A DNA stretch of 64,000 bases from Aliiroseovarius lamellibrachiae (GTDB taxonomy: Bacteria > Pseudomonadota > Alphaproteobacteria > Rhodobacterales > Rhodobacteraceae), in NCBI RefSeq assembly GCF_018599245.1, contig NZ_JAHEVJ010000003.1, positions 1-64,000 on the forward strand, given 5' to 3'. The notes under the pieces were generated by a model. That model saw nothing but the letters and a program-made list of their open reading frames with translations. It was not told the DNA's origin and did no database searches. Shown here piece by piece: positions 26,371 to 34,646 of this stretch. Numbering within the stretch: position 1 is the first letter of the stretch; each line of letters starts with the position of its first letter. The translations under genes and the position numbers were made by a program.

Positions 26371-26880
26371 ATGAAACTCGCCTTTACCATCGCCCCGGGT
26401 CGCGGGGAAACCAATGTGCTTTTGGCGGATGTGGCCGAGCGTCTGATCCGTCGCGATGTGCGGGTCGCGGGCACGGTTCAAATAGATACGGATCGTGGTG
26501 AAGATCGCAAATGTGACATGGATGTCAAAGTGTTGCCAGACGGGCCGCTGATCCGGATTTCCGAAGATCGCGGTGCTGGCGCGCGGGGGTGTCGCTTGGA
26601 CACGGACGCACTTGAGGGGGCCGTGTCAGACACAGAAGCGGCGCTTGCCAAAGGGGCGGATCTTTTGTTGGTCAACAAGTTCGGCAAACACGAGGCCGAA
26701 GGGCGCGGATTTCGCGACGCGATTGCGATGGCTTTGGAAAAGAACATTCCGGTGTTGGTCGGCGTGAACAAGCTTAACCGCGAGGCGTTTTTGGCGTTTT
26801 GTGGGGACGTGGCCGAAGAGTTGCCCGCTGATATGACCGCGATTTCCAATTGGTTGGATGGGGCCGTTCAATCCAGATGA
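26371..26880 (+). CDS. DUF2478 family protein
   Basis: 169 residues from the ATG at 26371, which has a strong AGGAGG site; a frame beginning 45 bases earlier lacks one. It starts MKLAFTIAPGRGETNVLLADV and has LLLVNKFGKHEAEGRG in the middle, a P-loop-like beta-alpha architecture typical of DUF2478, a family often found next to molybdenum-dependent or nitrogen-oxide reduction genes. The exact activity is unknown. Same strand as nap, 89 bases after napC, with a weak stem-loop between, so it may be an operon member or a partly independent gene. Confidence 0.75.
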   Translation: MKLAFTIAPGRGETNVLLADVAERLIRRDVRVAGTVQIDTDRGEDRKCDMDVKVLPDGPLIRISEDRGAGARGCRLDTDALEGAVSDTEAALAKGADLLLVNKFGKHEAEGRGFRDAIAMALEKNIPVLVGVNKLNREAFLAFCGDVAEELPADMTAISNWLDGAVQSR

Positions 26881-26986
26881 CTGCGTTTGCGCATCCAAAC
26901 GGCAAAGTGCGCTTTTCCCGAAAAACATAGGCCAAGATGCACAGGGAAGATCTGTGTCTTGCAGTGTGATTTGAAAAGGAGAGAAG

Positions 26987-27070
26987 TGGTGGGCGACCCT
27001 GGAATCGAACCAGGCGTGCGTCTCCGCGAGGGAGTTACAGTCCCCTGCCACACCTTGCGGCCTGTCGCCC
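26987..27070 (-). tRNA. tRNA-Tyr (GTA)
   Basis: Minus-strand cloverleaf: acceptor GGGCGAC/GTCGCCC, D-stem GCC/GGC, anticodon stem GGGGA/TCCCT around CTGTAAC (anticodon GTA), a long variable arm GCG-GAGA-CGC of class II type, T-arm CCTGG-TTCGATT-CCAGG, discriminator A and encoded CCA (26987-26989). All stems pair. Confidence 0.95.
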
Positions 27071-27218
27071 ACTTCTCCTGCGCATAAGCGCTGGATTGGG
27101 GGCTGATTAAACCGCCCATCCGGTGGGGTCAAGATGAAAAAGACGCGGAAATGCACTTGTCTCGCAACGCAGGACAGAGCATTGTCCGGGTCTTGTTGTT
27201 TTACAGGCGGATCAGGGC

Positions 27219-28001
27219 ATGAAGAAACCTAAATGGGTGGTTCAAAAAGAGAAAGCGAAGCGGATTTCGGAGGCGGAAACTGTCTGGCTGTTTGGCCTTC
27301 ACGCGGTGCGGGATGCGTTGATGAACCCCGAGCGTGAAAAACTGCGCCTGATGGTCACCAAAAACGCGGCCGACAAGCTGGCCGAAGCGATTGGGGTCAG
27401 CGGGATGGAACCAGAAATGGTTGATCCGCGCACGTTTTCGGCCCCGATTGATCCGCAATCTGTGCACCAGGGCGCCGTTCTGGAAGTAAAGCCGCTGAAA
27501 TGGGGCAAGCTTGCGGATCGCGCGGTGGATGCGGGCGAGGGGCAGCCTATTATGGTGCTGCTCGATCGTGTGACGGATCCCCATAACGTCGGTGCCATTT
27601 TGCGCTCGGCTGAGGTGTTCGGTGCCAATGCGGTTGTCGGCACGGCCCGCGGGTCGGCGCCAGAAACCGGGGCTTTGGCCAAAACAGCCTCCGGTGCGCT
27701 GGAACGCCAACCTTACGTGCGCATTCGCAATCTGGCCGAGGCGATGGAAGAGCTGAAAGCCATGGGCTATGTGGTGTTTGGTTTGGACGGTGAAGCCGAG
27801 GTGACGATTGAGACCGCCTTGGCAGATGCGCCCAACCGTCCGGTGGCCTTGGTGCTGGGCGCCGAAGGGCCGGGGTTGCGCGACAAAACCAAAGCGACTT
27901 GTGATCGGCTGGTGAAAATCCCGTTTGCCCGCGAATTTGGCTCGCTTAACGTGTCCAATGCTGCGGCGGTGGCGCTTTATGCCACGCGAAACACACGCTA
28001 A
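27219..28001 (+). CDS. rlmB: 23S rRNA (guanosine-2'-O-)-methyltransferase RlmB-type, SpoU/TrmH family
   Basis: 260 residues. N-terminal substrate-binding domain (VWLFGLHAVRDALMN) then a SPOUT methyltransferase domain with motif 1 LLDRVTDPHNVGAILRSAE, motif 2 VALVLGAEGPGLRD and motif 3 IPFAREFGSLNVSNAAAVAL, which make the deep-knot SAM site. The likely product methylates G2251 of 23S rRNA; among SpoU/TrmH proteins the N-terminal domain makes RlmB the best fit, though the exact nucleotide cannot be read from sequence. Stand-alone, divergent from tRNA-Tyr. Confidence 0.85.
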   Translation: MKKPKWVVQKEKAKRISEAETVWLFGLHAVRDALMNPEREKLRLMVTKNAADKLAEAIGVSGMEPEMVDPRTFSAPIDPQSVHQGAVLEVKPLKWGKLADRAVDAGEGQPIMVLLDRVTDPHNVGAILRSAEVFGANAVVGTARGSAPETGALAKTASGALERQPYVRIRNLAEAMEELKAMGYVVFGLDGEAEVTIETALADAPNRPVALVLGAEGPGLRDKTKATCDRLVKIPFAREFGSLNVSNAAAVALYATRNTR

Positions 28002-28095
28002 TCACACAGTAGATCACAGGGCCATCACTTCCCGTTGAGGTGGGGTGAAATTGGCGCGAAAGACCGTCAGATTGTGGAAAACAAAGGAGACCCAC

Positions 28096-28569
28096 ATGAC
28101 TGACCTTACGCTTTCGCGCCGCCATGTACTTGCCGGCCTCATCGCCACACCAATTGCGGGGGCGGTACTTGTCAGTCCCGCTTTGGCCGCATCTGCCCCC
28201 ATCTATACCGAAGAGGGTATCGCCTGGGACGGACACGATCCTGTTGGCTATTTCACGAACGGGGCACCCACCCCCGGAGTGCCTGAATTTTCCTTTGATT
28301 ACAAAGGGTCAAAGGTGCTGTTCGCCTCGGCCGAGAACCGCGATATGTTTGTGGCAGACCCAGATAAATACGCCCCTCAGTTCGGCGGATACTGTGCCTA
28401 TGCCGCCAGCAAAGGCTATATCGCCCCAACGGTACCCGAAGCCTGGACCATCTATGAAGGCAAGCTTTATCTGAACTTTTCGCTGCGCGCCCGCGAGTTG
28501 TGGTCCAAAGATATCCCCGGCAACATCGCCAAGGGCAACAGCAATTGGCCGGGCATCCTTGAGGCGTAA
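28096..28569 (+). CDS. exported YHS-domain protein
   Basis: 157 residues from the ATG at 28096 with AAAGGAGA upstream. The N-terminus has a twin-arginine-like signal (LSRRHVLAGLIATPIAGAVL to PALAASA). The rest is a YHS-type domain: GHDPVGYF, GVPEFSFDYKGSKVLF, DPDKYAPQFGGYCAYA. YHS domains bind metals such as copper; proteins like this are common as periplasmic stand-alone domains. Substrate not deducible. Monocistronic, followed by a structured intergenic region with a terminator. Confidence 0.8.
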   Translation: MTDLTLSRRHVLAGLIATPIAGAVLVSPALAASAPIYTEEGIAWDGHDPVGYFTNGAPTPGVPEFSFDYKGSKVLFASAENRDMFVADPDKYAPQFGGYCAYAASKGYIAPTVPEAWTIYEGKLYLNFSLRARELWSKDIPGNIAKGNSNWPGILEA

Positions 28570-28765
28570 GCTCACAGGGTTTCACGGTGACGTGTGATCC
28601 TCTTTTATTCTGCCACTTAGGGCATATGTCTTTATCAGAGAGCGGGATGGAACCCCGCTGTCGTTTACACTGTCCCTCGTTCCAACACCTGCGCCCGAGC
28701 CTTTGGTTCCGGGCGCTTTTTTTGTCGCATGTTGAACCGTACCAATCTGGTGTTATCTGTGGGAT
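28570..28765 (+). ncRNA. structured intergenic segment, possible small RNA or leader
   Basis: Two stem-loops lie in tandem: AGCGGG (28641-28646) with CCCGCT (28654-28659), and a strong GCGCCCG (28691-28697) with CGGGCGC (28710-28716) followed by seven T. The second is a rho-independent terminator. It stands about 130 bases after the YHS gene stop, so it either ends that transcript or a separate small RNA of roughly 90 bases. No known RNA family recognised. Confidence 0.4.
28691..28723 (+). terminator. rho-independent terminator
   Basis: Perfect 7-base GC stem GCGCCCG/CGGGCGC with a 12-base loop followed by TTTTTTT at 28717-28723. Confidence 0.9.
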
Positions 28766-29227
28766 ATGACAGATCAAAACAACGACTCCCGCATCGCCCA
28801 AATCCTGACGTCGACCAAAGTCATCGGTCTTGTGGGATTGTCGAACAAGCCTGAACGCGCCAGCCATCGTGTGGCCAATTTTCTGGCGGCCAAAGGATAT
28901 CGCGTCATCGGCGTGAATCCCGGCCTTGCGGGGCAAGAGATGTTCGGTGAACTGGTGGTGGCTTCTGTTTCTGAGCTGCCAGCAGAGACCGACATGATTG
29001 ACCTTTTCCGCAATTCCGACGCGGTTGGTCCGATTGTGGATGAGGCGCTGGAGGCTTTGCCGGGGCTGAAAACAGTATGGATGCAGCTTGAGATTTTCAA
29101 CGCTGGCGCGCGCGCAAAGGCGGAAGCCAAAGGCATTGCTGTGGTCGAAGATCGCTGCCCAAAAATCGAGTTTCCGCGCTTGTTTGGGGAGCGCAATTTG
29201 GCAGAGCTTCAAGAGGTGAGCGTGTAA
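28766..29227 (+). CDS. CoA-binding domain protein (YccU type)
   Basis: 153 residues. A Rossmann-fold CoA-binding domain is evident from KVIGLVGLSNKPERASHRVA, RVIGVNPGLAGQEMFGE, VDEALEALPGLKTVWMQLE and AVVEDRCPKIEF. It resembles the stand-alone domain proteins related to the CoA-binding part of succinyl-CoA synthetase alpha. A biochemical role is not established for the family. Translated shortly after the terminator at 28723, so it should have its own promoter in the upstream 40 bases. Confidence 0.85.
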   Translation: MTDQNNDSRIAQILTSTKVIGLVGLSNKPERASHRVANFLAAKGYRVIGVNPGLAGQEMFGELVVASVSELPAETDMIDLFRNSDAVGPIVDEALEALPGLKTVWMQLEIFNAGARAKAEAKGIAVVEDRCPKIEFPRLFGERNLAELQEVSV

Positions 29228-29283
29228 GGGGCGCTGCCCCTCGGCCTGCGGCCTCACCCCGAGATACTTGGGGCAAGAAAAAG
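29228..29283. repeat. Rhodobacterales-type interspersed intergenic repeat, copy 1
   Basis: GCGGCCTCACCCCGAGATAC then TTGGGGCAAGAAAAAG lies between two convergent genes. A related sequence occurs at 52603-52650. Such CCTC..CCCCG.GATA..T....CAAGAAAAAG elements are scattered in genomes of this order. Confidence 0.6.
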
Positions 29284-29289
29284 TGGGGG

Positions 29290-29601
29290 CTAGCTGCGGC
29301 TGGCCTTTTCCTCAATACCGGACAGCCCCTGACGGCGCGCCAGTTCGTTGAGCACGTCGTCAAGCGCCACATCGCGGGCGGCAAGCATGACCAATAGGTG
29401 ATACAGCACATCGGCGGCTTCATAGGTCAGGTTTTCGCGGTCGTTTTTGGCCGCTGCAATGATCGCCTCAATGGCTTCTTCACCGAATTTTTCAGCGCAT
29501 TTTTCTGGCCCCTTAGACAGCAGTTTCGCCGTCCATGAACTGTCAGGATCTGCGCCTTTACGTGTGGCGATGACCGCCTCTAGGTCTTTAAGTACGTTCA
29601 T
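29290..29601 (-). CDS. hisE: phosphoribosyl-ATP pyrophosphatase HisE
   Basis: 103 residues, normal size. The MazG-like helical motif KLLSKGPEKCAEKFGEEAIE and AAKNDRENLTYEAADVLYHLLV carry the metal-binding Glu/Asp residues that hydrolyse phosphoribosyl-ATP to phosphoribosyl-AMP, the second step of histidine synthesis. The ATG abuts the hisF stop with no gap, so they are co-translated. HisI is not in the window. Confidence 0.93.
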   Translation of the reverse strand: MNVLKDLEAVIATRKGADPDSSWTAKLLSKGPEKCAEKFGEEAIEAIIAAAKNDRENLTYEAADVLYHLLVMLAARDVALDDVLNELARRQGLSGIEEKASRS

Positions 29602-30402
29602 TTATCCATCCACTCGCATTGGAATTCCGGCCGCTATCATGTGCTCTTTGGCTTCGCGGATTGTGTAGTCGCCAAAGTGGAAAATGCTTGCGGCCAATAC
29701 GGCAGATGCTCCGCCTTTGGTCACACCATCCACAAGGTGATCAAGGGTGCCCACGCCGCCAGAGGCAATCACGGGCACATGCACAGCGTCGGAAATGGCG
29801 CGGGTGAGCGGCAGGTTAAAGCCCGCGCGGGTGCCGTCGCGATCCATGGATGTGAGCAGGATTTCGCCCGCGCCTTTGGCCTCAATCGTACGGGCAAATT
29901 CGACCGCATCAATCGGTTCGCCGTTTTTATCCAGTGCTGCTTTGCGCCCGCCGTGGGTAAAAATGCCCCATTTGATGCCATTGCCATCGGCGTCATATTC
30001 CACGGTTTTGGCGTCAATGGCGACGACGATACATTGCGACCCAAACCGGTCAGCCGAGCGCGCGATCACATCTGGATCCGCCACTGCGGCGGAGTTGAAC
30101 GACACTTTGTCAGCGCCGGCCAACAACAGGTCGCGCACGTCATTGGGCGAGCGGACACCGCCCCCGATTGTGAGCGGCATAAAACACTGTTCCGCGGTGC
30201 GGGTGGCCAGATCAAACATCGTGCCGCGATTTTCATGGGTGGCTTTGATGTCCAGAAAGCACAACTCATCCGCGCCAGCGGCATCATAGGCGCGCGCCTG
30301 TTCCACGGGGTCGCCCGCGTCGATCAGGTCCACAAAGTTCACACCTTTAACCGTGCGCCCTTCGGCCACGTCGAGACAGGGGATGATGCGTGTTTTCAGC
30401 AT
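29602..30402 (-). CDS. hisF: imidazole glycerol phosphate synthase cyclase subunit HisF
   Basis: 266 residues forming a (beta/alpha)8 barrel. The start [15 protein letters not shown] holds the first catalytic Asp and [15 protein letters not shown] the second; phosphate-binding GGV.. and [14 protein letters not shown] loops are present. With HisH it makes imidazole glycerol phosphate and AICAR. It follows hisA after 100 bases and abuts hisE. A slightly longer central loop ([14 protein letters not shown]) than in the enteric enzyme is normal in this group. Confidence 0.95.
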   Translation of the reverse strand: MLKTRIIPCLDVAEGRTVKGVNFVDLIDAGDPVEQARAYDAAGADELCFLDIKATHENRGTMFDLATRTAEQCFMPLTIGGGVRSPNDVRDLLLAGADKVSFNSAAVADPDVIARSADRFGSQCIVVAIDAKTVEYDADGNGIKWGIFTHGGRKAALDKNGEPIDAVEFARTIEAKGAGEILLTSMDRDGTRAGFNLPLTRAISDAVHVPVIASGGVGTLDHLVDGVTKGGASAVLAASIFHFGDYTIREAKEHMIAAGIPMRVDG

Positions 30403-30502
30403 GATAAATCCTTGGGTGCGCGTGTTGGCATGGGTTTAGGCGATGAGGGCCTCAAAGGCAACGCGGGCCCCTTTGGTAACCAACGGTCCAAATGACGTTT
30501 TC

Positions 30503-31225
30503 TTATGCGTTAAGCGCTGTCAGTGCCTCGGCCAAATCAATTGCACCGTCATAAAGCGCACGGCCAGAAATGGCCCCATCCAAGGTCACGCCACAATCGC
30601 GTAGGGCAATCAGATCCGCCATGGAGCTTACGCCACCAGAGGCAATGACCGGGATCGACACGGCGCGCGCAAGATCGGCGGTGGCATCAATGTTTGGGCC
30701 TTGCATCGCGCCGTCGCGGTTGATGTCGGTATAGATGATCGCGGCGACGCCGGCGTCCTCAAAGGATTTCGCGAGGTCGGTGACCATCACATCGGTCTCT
30801 TCCGCCCAGCCCTTGGTGGCCACACGACCGTTGCGCGCGTCAATGCCGACCGCAACTTTGCCAGGGAATTCACGAGCCGCTTGGCGCACCAGATCGGGGT
30901 TTTCAACGGCCACCGTGCCAAGGATAACGCGGCTCAGGCCCTTTTCAATCCAGGTTGAGATCGTTGCCATGTCGCGGATGCCGCCACCCAATTGGGCCGG
31001 CACGTCGATTGCGGCCAAAATACCCTCAACCGCGGCGGCGTTCACCGGTTCACCCGCAAAGGCACCGTTCAGATCCACCAGATGGATCCAATTACACCCC
31101 GCATCGGCAAACGCCTTGGCTTGGGCGGCTGGGTTGTCGTTAAACACCGTCGCTGCCTCCATCTCGCCGCGCAATAGGCGTACACATTGGCCGTCTTTCA
31201 GGTCGATGGCGGGATAGAGGATCAT
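30503..31225 (-). CDS. hisA: phosphoribosylformimino-AICAR-phosphate isomerase HisA
   Basis: 240 residues from the ATG at 31225 with AGGAGAG upstream; an extension to 31273 has no support. The barrel starts [17 protein letters not shown] with the catalytic Asp, the partner Asp lies in [12 protein letters not shown], and [11 protein letters not shown] is the C-terminal phosphate loop. It isomerises ProFAR to PRFAR in histidine synthesis. Heads the hisA-hisF-hisE run; a divergent DUF2147 gene lies upstream. Confidence 0.95.
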   Translation of the reverse strand: MILYPAIDLKDGQCVRLLRGEMEAATVFNDNPAAQAKAFADAGCNWIHLVDLNGAFAGEPVNAAAVEGILAAIDVPAQLGGGIRDMATISTWIEKGLSRVILGTVAVENPDLVRQAAREFPGKVAVGIDARNGRVATKGWAEETDVMVTDLAKSFEDAGVAAIIYTDINRDGAMQGPNIDATADLARAVSIPVIASGGVSSMADLIALRDCGVTLDGAISGRALYDGAIDLAEALTALNA

Positions 31226-31396
31226 GGGGCTCTCCTGTAAAAATCGGTCCGTGTTCTGCGGCCCTTTTGGCATGCCACCCCCTGTTGGGCAAGGCTCGGC
31301 AAAGCTGCGTCAATTGCGCCCTTTCGCCACGTCAATATTGCCAGACTGGGGAACATGCGGGCAGGATGGGAAAAAAGAATGCTCAGGGAGAGAAAA

Positions 31397-31783
31397 ATGA
31401 AACGAGTTTTGGCCGCAGTTGCGGTGACATTTACGATGGCCGCCCCCGCGCTGGCGGATCCGGTTCTAGGTGTTTGGAAGACGCAAGTGGACGACGGGCA
31501 TTATGCACATGTAACCTTTTCAAAATGTGGCGGTGAGAAGATTTGCGGTGTGATTTCAAAAGCTTTTGATGCAAGTGGTGAAATCACCACGCCCAATATC
31601 GGCAAACGTCTGGTCTGGGATATGCAGGCGCAGGGCGATGGCTACTACAAAAATGGCACCATCTGGCAGCCCTCTACAGGCAAAGAGTTTAGCTCTAAAA
31701 TGACCATGTCCGGCAACAGTTTGAAAGTGTCCGGGTGCGTTGCCCTGTTTTGCAAAAAGCAGACGTGGACGCGTGTGAAGTAA
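31397..31783 (+). CDS. DUF2147 exported protein
   Basis: 128 residues from the ATG at 31397 with GGGAGAG upstream; an earlier start is unlikely because residues from here form a clean signal peptide (KRVLAAVAVTFTMAAPALA). The mature part starts DPVLGVWKTQVDDGHYA and ends LKVSGCVALFCKKQTWTRV, the lipocalin-like pattern of DUF2147, a periplasmic family of unknown role. Four Cys could form disulfides. It lies on the opposite strand between hisA and hisH and has its own terminator. Confidence 0.85.
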   Translation: MKRVLAAVAVTFTMAAPALADPVLGVWKTQVDDGHYAHVTFSKCGGEKICGVISKAFDASGEITTPNIGKRLVWDMQAQGDGYYKNGTIWQPSTGKEFSSKMTMSGNSLKVSGCVALFCKKQTWTRVK

Positions 31784-31834
31784 CGCAAAAGCATTCCTTG
31801 GCAGCCACCACAAATGGTGCCACTCACGTTAAAG

Positions 31835-31865
31835 CGCCGGGGCGGGGAGGCTCCGGCGTTTTTTT
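31835..31865 (+). terminator. rho-independent terminator after the DUF2147 gene
   Basis: CGCCGG (31835-31840) pairs with CCGGCG (31853-31858) and is followed by seven T. It stands between the DUF2147 stop and the convergent hisH stop. Confidence 0.85.
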
Positions 31866-31900
31866 ATGAAGTGCCTTTTTGTTCGGCAGAAAAGGCCGAC

Positions 31901-32539
31901 TTACGGCGCCCAGTTCAGGAAGTTCCCAATCATCCGCAGCCCCGTCGCTTGGCTTTTTTCCGGGTGGAACTGTGTGCCGATGATATTGTCGCGCCCGACA
32001 ATGGCGGTGATGTCACCGGCATAATCACAATGGGCCAAACGCTGCGCCGAAACATCCACAAGCATATGGTAAGAATGTACAAAATAGACATGCGCGCCGG
32101 TTTCAATGCCATCAAAAACCGGGTGGGGATTGTCGATGATCAGGTCATTCCACCCCATGTGAGGCACCTTGAAGGTCGGATCGTCCGGGGTGATTTTCAC
32201 GACCTCACCGGGGATCCAATCAAAACCAGCGGTGTCTTGATATTCGCGGCTGACGGTGGCCAACATTTGCATGCCGACGCAGATCCCCATGAAGGGGCGC
32301 CCTTTTTGCATGACCGCTTCATTTACCGCTTCAAAAATTCCGCGATGATCATCAAGCTGTTGTTTACACGCGGGAAAAGCGCCATCGCCGGGCAGAACAA
32401 TGCGGTCAGCGCGCATCACATCTTCGGGGGATGAGGTGACAATCACATCGCCCGCCCCGGTTTCCACGGCCATGCGTTGAAATGCTTTTTCGGCCGAGTG
32501 CAGGTTTCCGCTGTCATAGTCGATGATCACGGTCAGCAT
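31901..32539 (-). CDS. hisH: imidazole glycerol phosphate synthase glutaminase subunit HisH
   Basis: 212 residues of a class I glutamine amidotransferase. Nucleophile Cys in MGICVGMQML, catalytic His and Glu in GTQFHPEKSQ, and the oxyanion strand PGDGAFPACK. It hydrolyses glutamine and passes ammonia to HisF. Start MLTVIIDYDSGNLHS is typical; GGAGAGACCC precedes it. Separated from hisA by the opposite-strand DUF2147 gene and from hisB by a tetR gene, so the cluster is no simple operon. Confidence 0.95.
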   Translation of the reverse strand: MLTVIIDYDSGNLHSAEKAFQRMAVETGAGDVIVTSSPEDVMRADRIVLPGDGAFPACKQQLDDHRGIFEAVNEAVMQKGRPFMGICVGMQMLATVSREYQDTAGFDWIPGEVVKITPDDPTFKVPHMGWNDLIIDNPHPVFDGIETGAHVYFVHSYHMLVDVSAQRLAHCDYAGDITAIVGRDNIIGTQFHPEKSQATGLRMIGNFLNWAP

Positions 32540-32599
32540 GGGGGTCTCTCCGGGTCGTAGGTCGTTGTCCGTCTGACCTCGCGCAAATCCTTGCGGGCG

Positions 32600-33229
32600 T
32601 CAAGTCATGGTCGGTGTTTGCGCTGCGGCAGGGGCGAGGTGATCCAGAATTTCCAACGCTTCGTTCACGGGGCCAAGTGGAAACCCACCTTTGTCTTTGG
32701 GGCCGAACTGACCTGAAAAGGCGATCAGGGTATAGCCGCGTAGAAACGAGCGAACCTGGAGCTCGATAATGTCCAACGGCAAGTCGTCACGGACAAAAGG
32801 CAGGCAAAAAGAGCGGAACCCGCTATAGATTTCCTGCAGGTCTTTGGTGACTTTTCCTTCAATCATATCGTTTGCATTGATGGAAAACATTTCGTCAAAC
32901 AGGGCAGGGTTGGCGACAGCGAATTCGATGTAACAGAGGCACATGGACTTCAGGCGGGTCAATGGGGCGGGGTTGGCACAGCCATCGCAATTCGCCATCA
33001 TCATGTAGAGCTTTTGATACCCTTTCAAAGCGATGGCATGTTTTAGCCCGGCAAGCCCATTAAAATGATGGGCCGGGGCCGCATGTGAAACGCCCGCCCG
33101 CGCAGCACATTTGCGCAGGGTCAGCGCCTGCGCGCCCCCCTCGCTTAGCAATGCAATGCCCGCATCGACCAACGCATTGCGTAAGTCCCCATGATGATGG
33201 GGTCTTTTCATCTTATCCTGTTCGCTCAT
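32600..33229 (-). CDS. TetR-family transcriptional regulator
   Basis: 209 residues from ATG 33229; a second ATG at 33211 (203 residues) has the better site AGGATAAG, and a long frame reaching 33409 would run through the operator and is rejected. The N-terminal helix-turn-helix is clear: HGDLRNALVDAGIALLSEGG, then LTLRKCAARAGVSHAAPAHHF. The ligand-binding part (residues 70-200) contains MMANCDGCANPAP, an unusual Cys pair. Directly upstream lies a double palindrome, so autoregulation is likely. It sits between hisB and hisH on the same strand; its target is unknown. Confidence 0.88.
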   Translation of the reverse strand: MSEQDKMKRPHHHGDLRNALVDAGIALLSEGGAQALTLRKCAARAGVSHAAPAHHFNGLAGLKHAIALKGYQKLYMMMANCDGCANPAPLTRLKSMCLCYIEFAVANPALFDEMFSINANDMIEGKVTKDLQEIYSGFRSFCLPFVRDDLPLDIIELQVRSFLRGYTLIAFSGQFGPKDKGGFPLGPVNEALEILDHLAPAAAQTPTMT

Positions 33230-33251
33230 TGAGCTTAGCTTAGCCGTCAAT

Positions 33252-33284
33252 TTGACACTGTCAACAAACAACTTGACAGTGTCA
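33252..33284. promoter_or_regulatory. double palindrome operator upstream of tetR
   Basis: TTGACACTGTCAA (33252-33264) and TTGACAGTGTCA (33273-33284) are inverted copies of one another, and each is itself a TGACA-N-TGTCA palindrome. They lie 23-55 bases before the tetR start, and TTGACA could serve as the -35 of its promoter. Such an arrangement can seat two dimers of a TetR protein. Confidence 0.75.
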
Positions 33285-33584
33285 TGGGGCCTATGATCTC
33301 TAACACAGAGTTGACGCAGGGTTGGCGTCAGGATGGTAACGAGTGTTCGATCATTTTTTCTGTGATCCAGTATTTTGTCTTCCGGCGTCCTGATCGCTTT
33401 TGGCGTCATCCGTTTAGGGCCGGGTTTTGCCGGTCTTAGGCACCGCCGGAGACTTGGCTGACCCCTTTGACCTGTTCCCGGTCAATCCGGTCATATCCCC
33501 AAGATAAAGGGCTTGGGGGTCAGTCGCTCTTTTGCTGCGCGTGTCCACGGTGGGGCGCCTAAGCTTGATCTTCAGGTGAAATGG

Positions 33585-33608
33585 AAAAACCGCGCTTTTT
33601 GGGCGCGG
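33585..33608 (-). terminator. rho-independent terminator of hisB
   Basis: On the minus strand CCGCGC and GCGCGG (33603-33608 with 33590-33595) form a stem with a 7-base loop followed by TTTTT. It begins 36 bases after the hisB stop and separates hisB from tetR. Confidence 0.88.
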
Positions 33609-33643
33609 CTTGTCTTGGGTCTTTGGGGATGGCTTTGATCGGT

Positions 33644-34231
33644 TTAAAGCGCACCTTTGGTCGAGGGCAGGGCGTCTGCCATCCGCCCATCCGTCTCAAC
33701 CGCCATGCGCAGCGCCCGTGCAACCGCTTTAAACGCGGCTTCGGCCACATGGTGGGCGTTAAACCCGTGGATCTGGTCGATGTGCAACGTAATGCCGCCG
33801 TGGGTCGACAAGGCCTGAAAAAACTCGCGCACCAGTTCAGTGTCGAAATTGCCGATCTTGGGCGCGGTGAAATCCACATTCCAGATCAGAAACGGACGGG
33901 CAGAAAGATCAAGGGCTGCGCGCACCTGTGCGTCATCCATCGGCAAGTGACATTCCCCGTAACGGCGGATGCCTTTCTTGTCGCCAAGCGCCTGTGTCAG
34001 CGCCTGCCCAATCGCAATGCCGGTGTCTTCGACCGTGTGGTGATCATCAATGTGATAATCCCCTTTGGCGCGCACTGTCATATCAATCAGCGAATGGCGC
34101 GACAATTGATCAAGCATGTGGTCGAAAAACCCAACGCCTGTCTGGTTGTCGTACTGGCCTGTGCCGTCAAGATTGATCTCAACGGTGATCTTGGTTTCCG
34201 CGGTTGAGCGGGTGACCTTTGCGCTGCGCAT
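33644..34231 (-). CDS. hisB: imidazoleglycerol-phosphate dehydratase HisB
   Basis: 195 residues from ATG 34231 with AAAGGA upstream; monofunctional form without the phosphatase domain. Manganese-binding motifs [17 protein letters not shown] and [18 protein letters not shown] are both complete, along with [15 protein letters not shown] at the N-terminus. It dehydrates imidazole glycerol phosphate. Followed by its own terminator, so it is not co-transcribed with hisH here. Confidence 0.96.
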   Translation of the reverse strand: MRSAKVTRSTAETKITVEINLDGTGQYDNQTGVGFFDHMLDQLSRHSLIDMTVRAKGDYHIDDHHTVEDTGIAIGQALTQALGDKKGIRRYGECHLPMDDAQVRAALDLSARPFLIWNVDFTAPKIGNFDTELVREFFQALSTHGGITLHIDQIHGFNAHHVAEAAFKAVARALRMAVETDGRMADALPSTKGAL

Positions 34232-34403
34232 CGGCGTGTCCTTTTGCTGTCTGGTCTGCTTTATAGGGTGCTGGCGTGCGCCAGAAAAGCAGGCATTTTC
34301 AAGTTCCTGTCTGCCTGTGTCATTCTGGTAGGCGTCCAGTGGTATTCGGACACAGAGTGTGGCAGTTTGCCGGATAAGACAGACCCGAAAAAGGAACCCG
34401 CCT

Positions 34404-34646
34404 ATGTCCACCTGTGTCTTTGTTCAATTGCGCTGCCGTCCGGGCACAACGTATCAAGTGGCCGAAGCCATCGTGCAGCGCGAAATTCACTCGGAACTCT
34501 ACTCAACCTCAGGCGATTTTGACCTGATGCTGAAACTCTATATCCCCAACGGTGAGGACGTAGGAAAATTTATCAATGAACAGCTGGTGGCTGGCATTGA
34601 TGGCATTGAACGGTCTTTGACAACACTGACCTTCAAAGCCTTCTGA
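34404..34646 (+). CDS. stand-alone AsnC/Lrp ligand-binding (RAM) domain protein
   Basis: 80 residues from the ATG at 34404 with AAAAGGAA upstream. [41 protein letters not shown] and [14 protein letters not shown] give the beta-alpha-beta-beta-alpha-beta RAM fold of Lrp/AsnC regulators, but there is no DNA-binding domain. Such small proteins can bind amino acids or modulate full-length Lrp partners. It is divergent from hisB and convergent with the next gene, their stops touching. Confidence 0.88.
   Translation: MSTCVFVQLRCRPGTTYQVAEAIVQREIHSELYSTSGDFDLMLKLYIPNGEDVGKFINEQLVAGIDGIERSLTTLTFKAF

Larger units (their letters stand above)
33230..33643. other. intergenic region between tetR and hisB
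   Basis: 414 bases. It contains the tetR operator-like palindromes (33252-33284) and the hisB terminator (33585-33608). Between 33290 and 33580 I see no supported gene or clear promoter. Confidence 0.6.

Noticed and set aside
28253-29257. Minus-strand frame of 334 codons across the YHS and CoA-binding genes
   Set aside because: It would cross two well supported genes and a terminator; translated product is not protein-like.
29641-30495. Long open frame antisense to hisF (284 codons)
   Set aside because: It mirrors the GC-rich codon pattern of hisF, has no ribosome site or recognisable product, and hisF itself is beyond doubt.
33290-33580. A small gene between tetR and hisB on the minus strand
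   Set aside because: The open frame there is the shifted frame of hisB running through the hisB terminator; no start or ribosome site.
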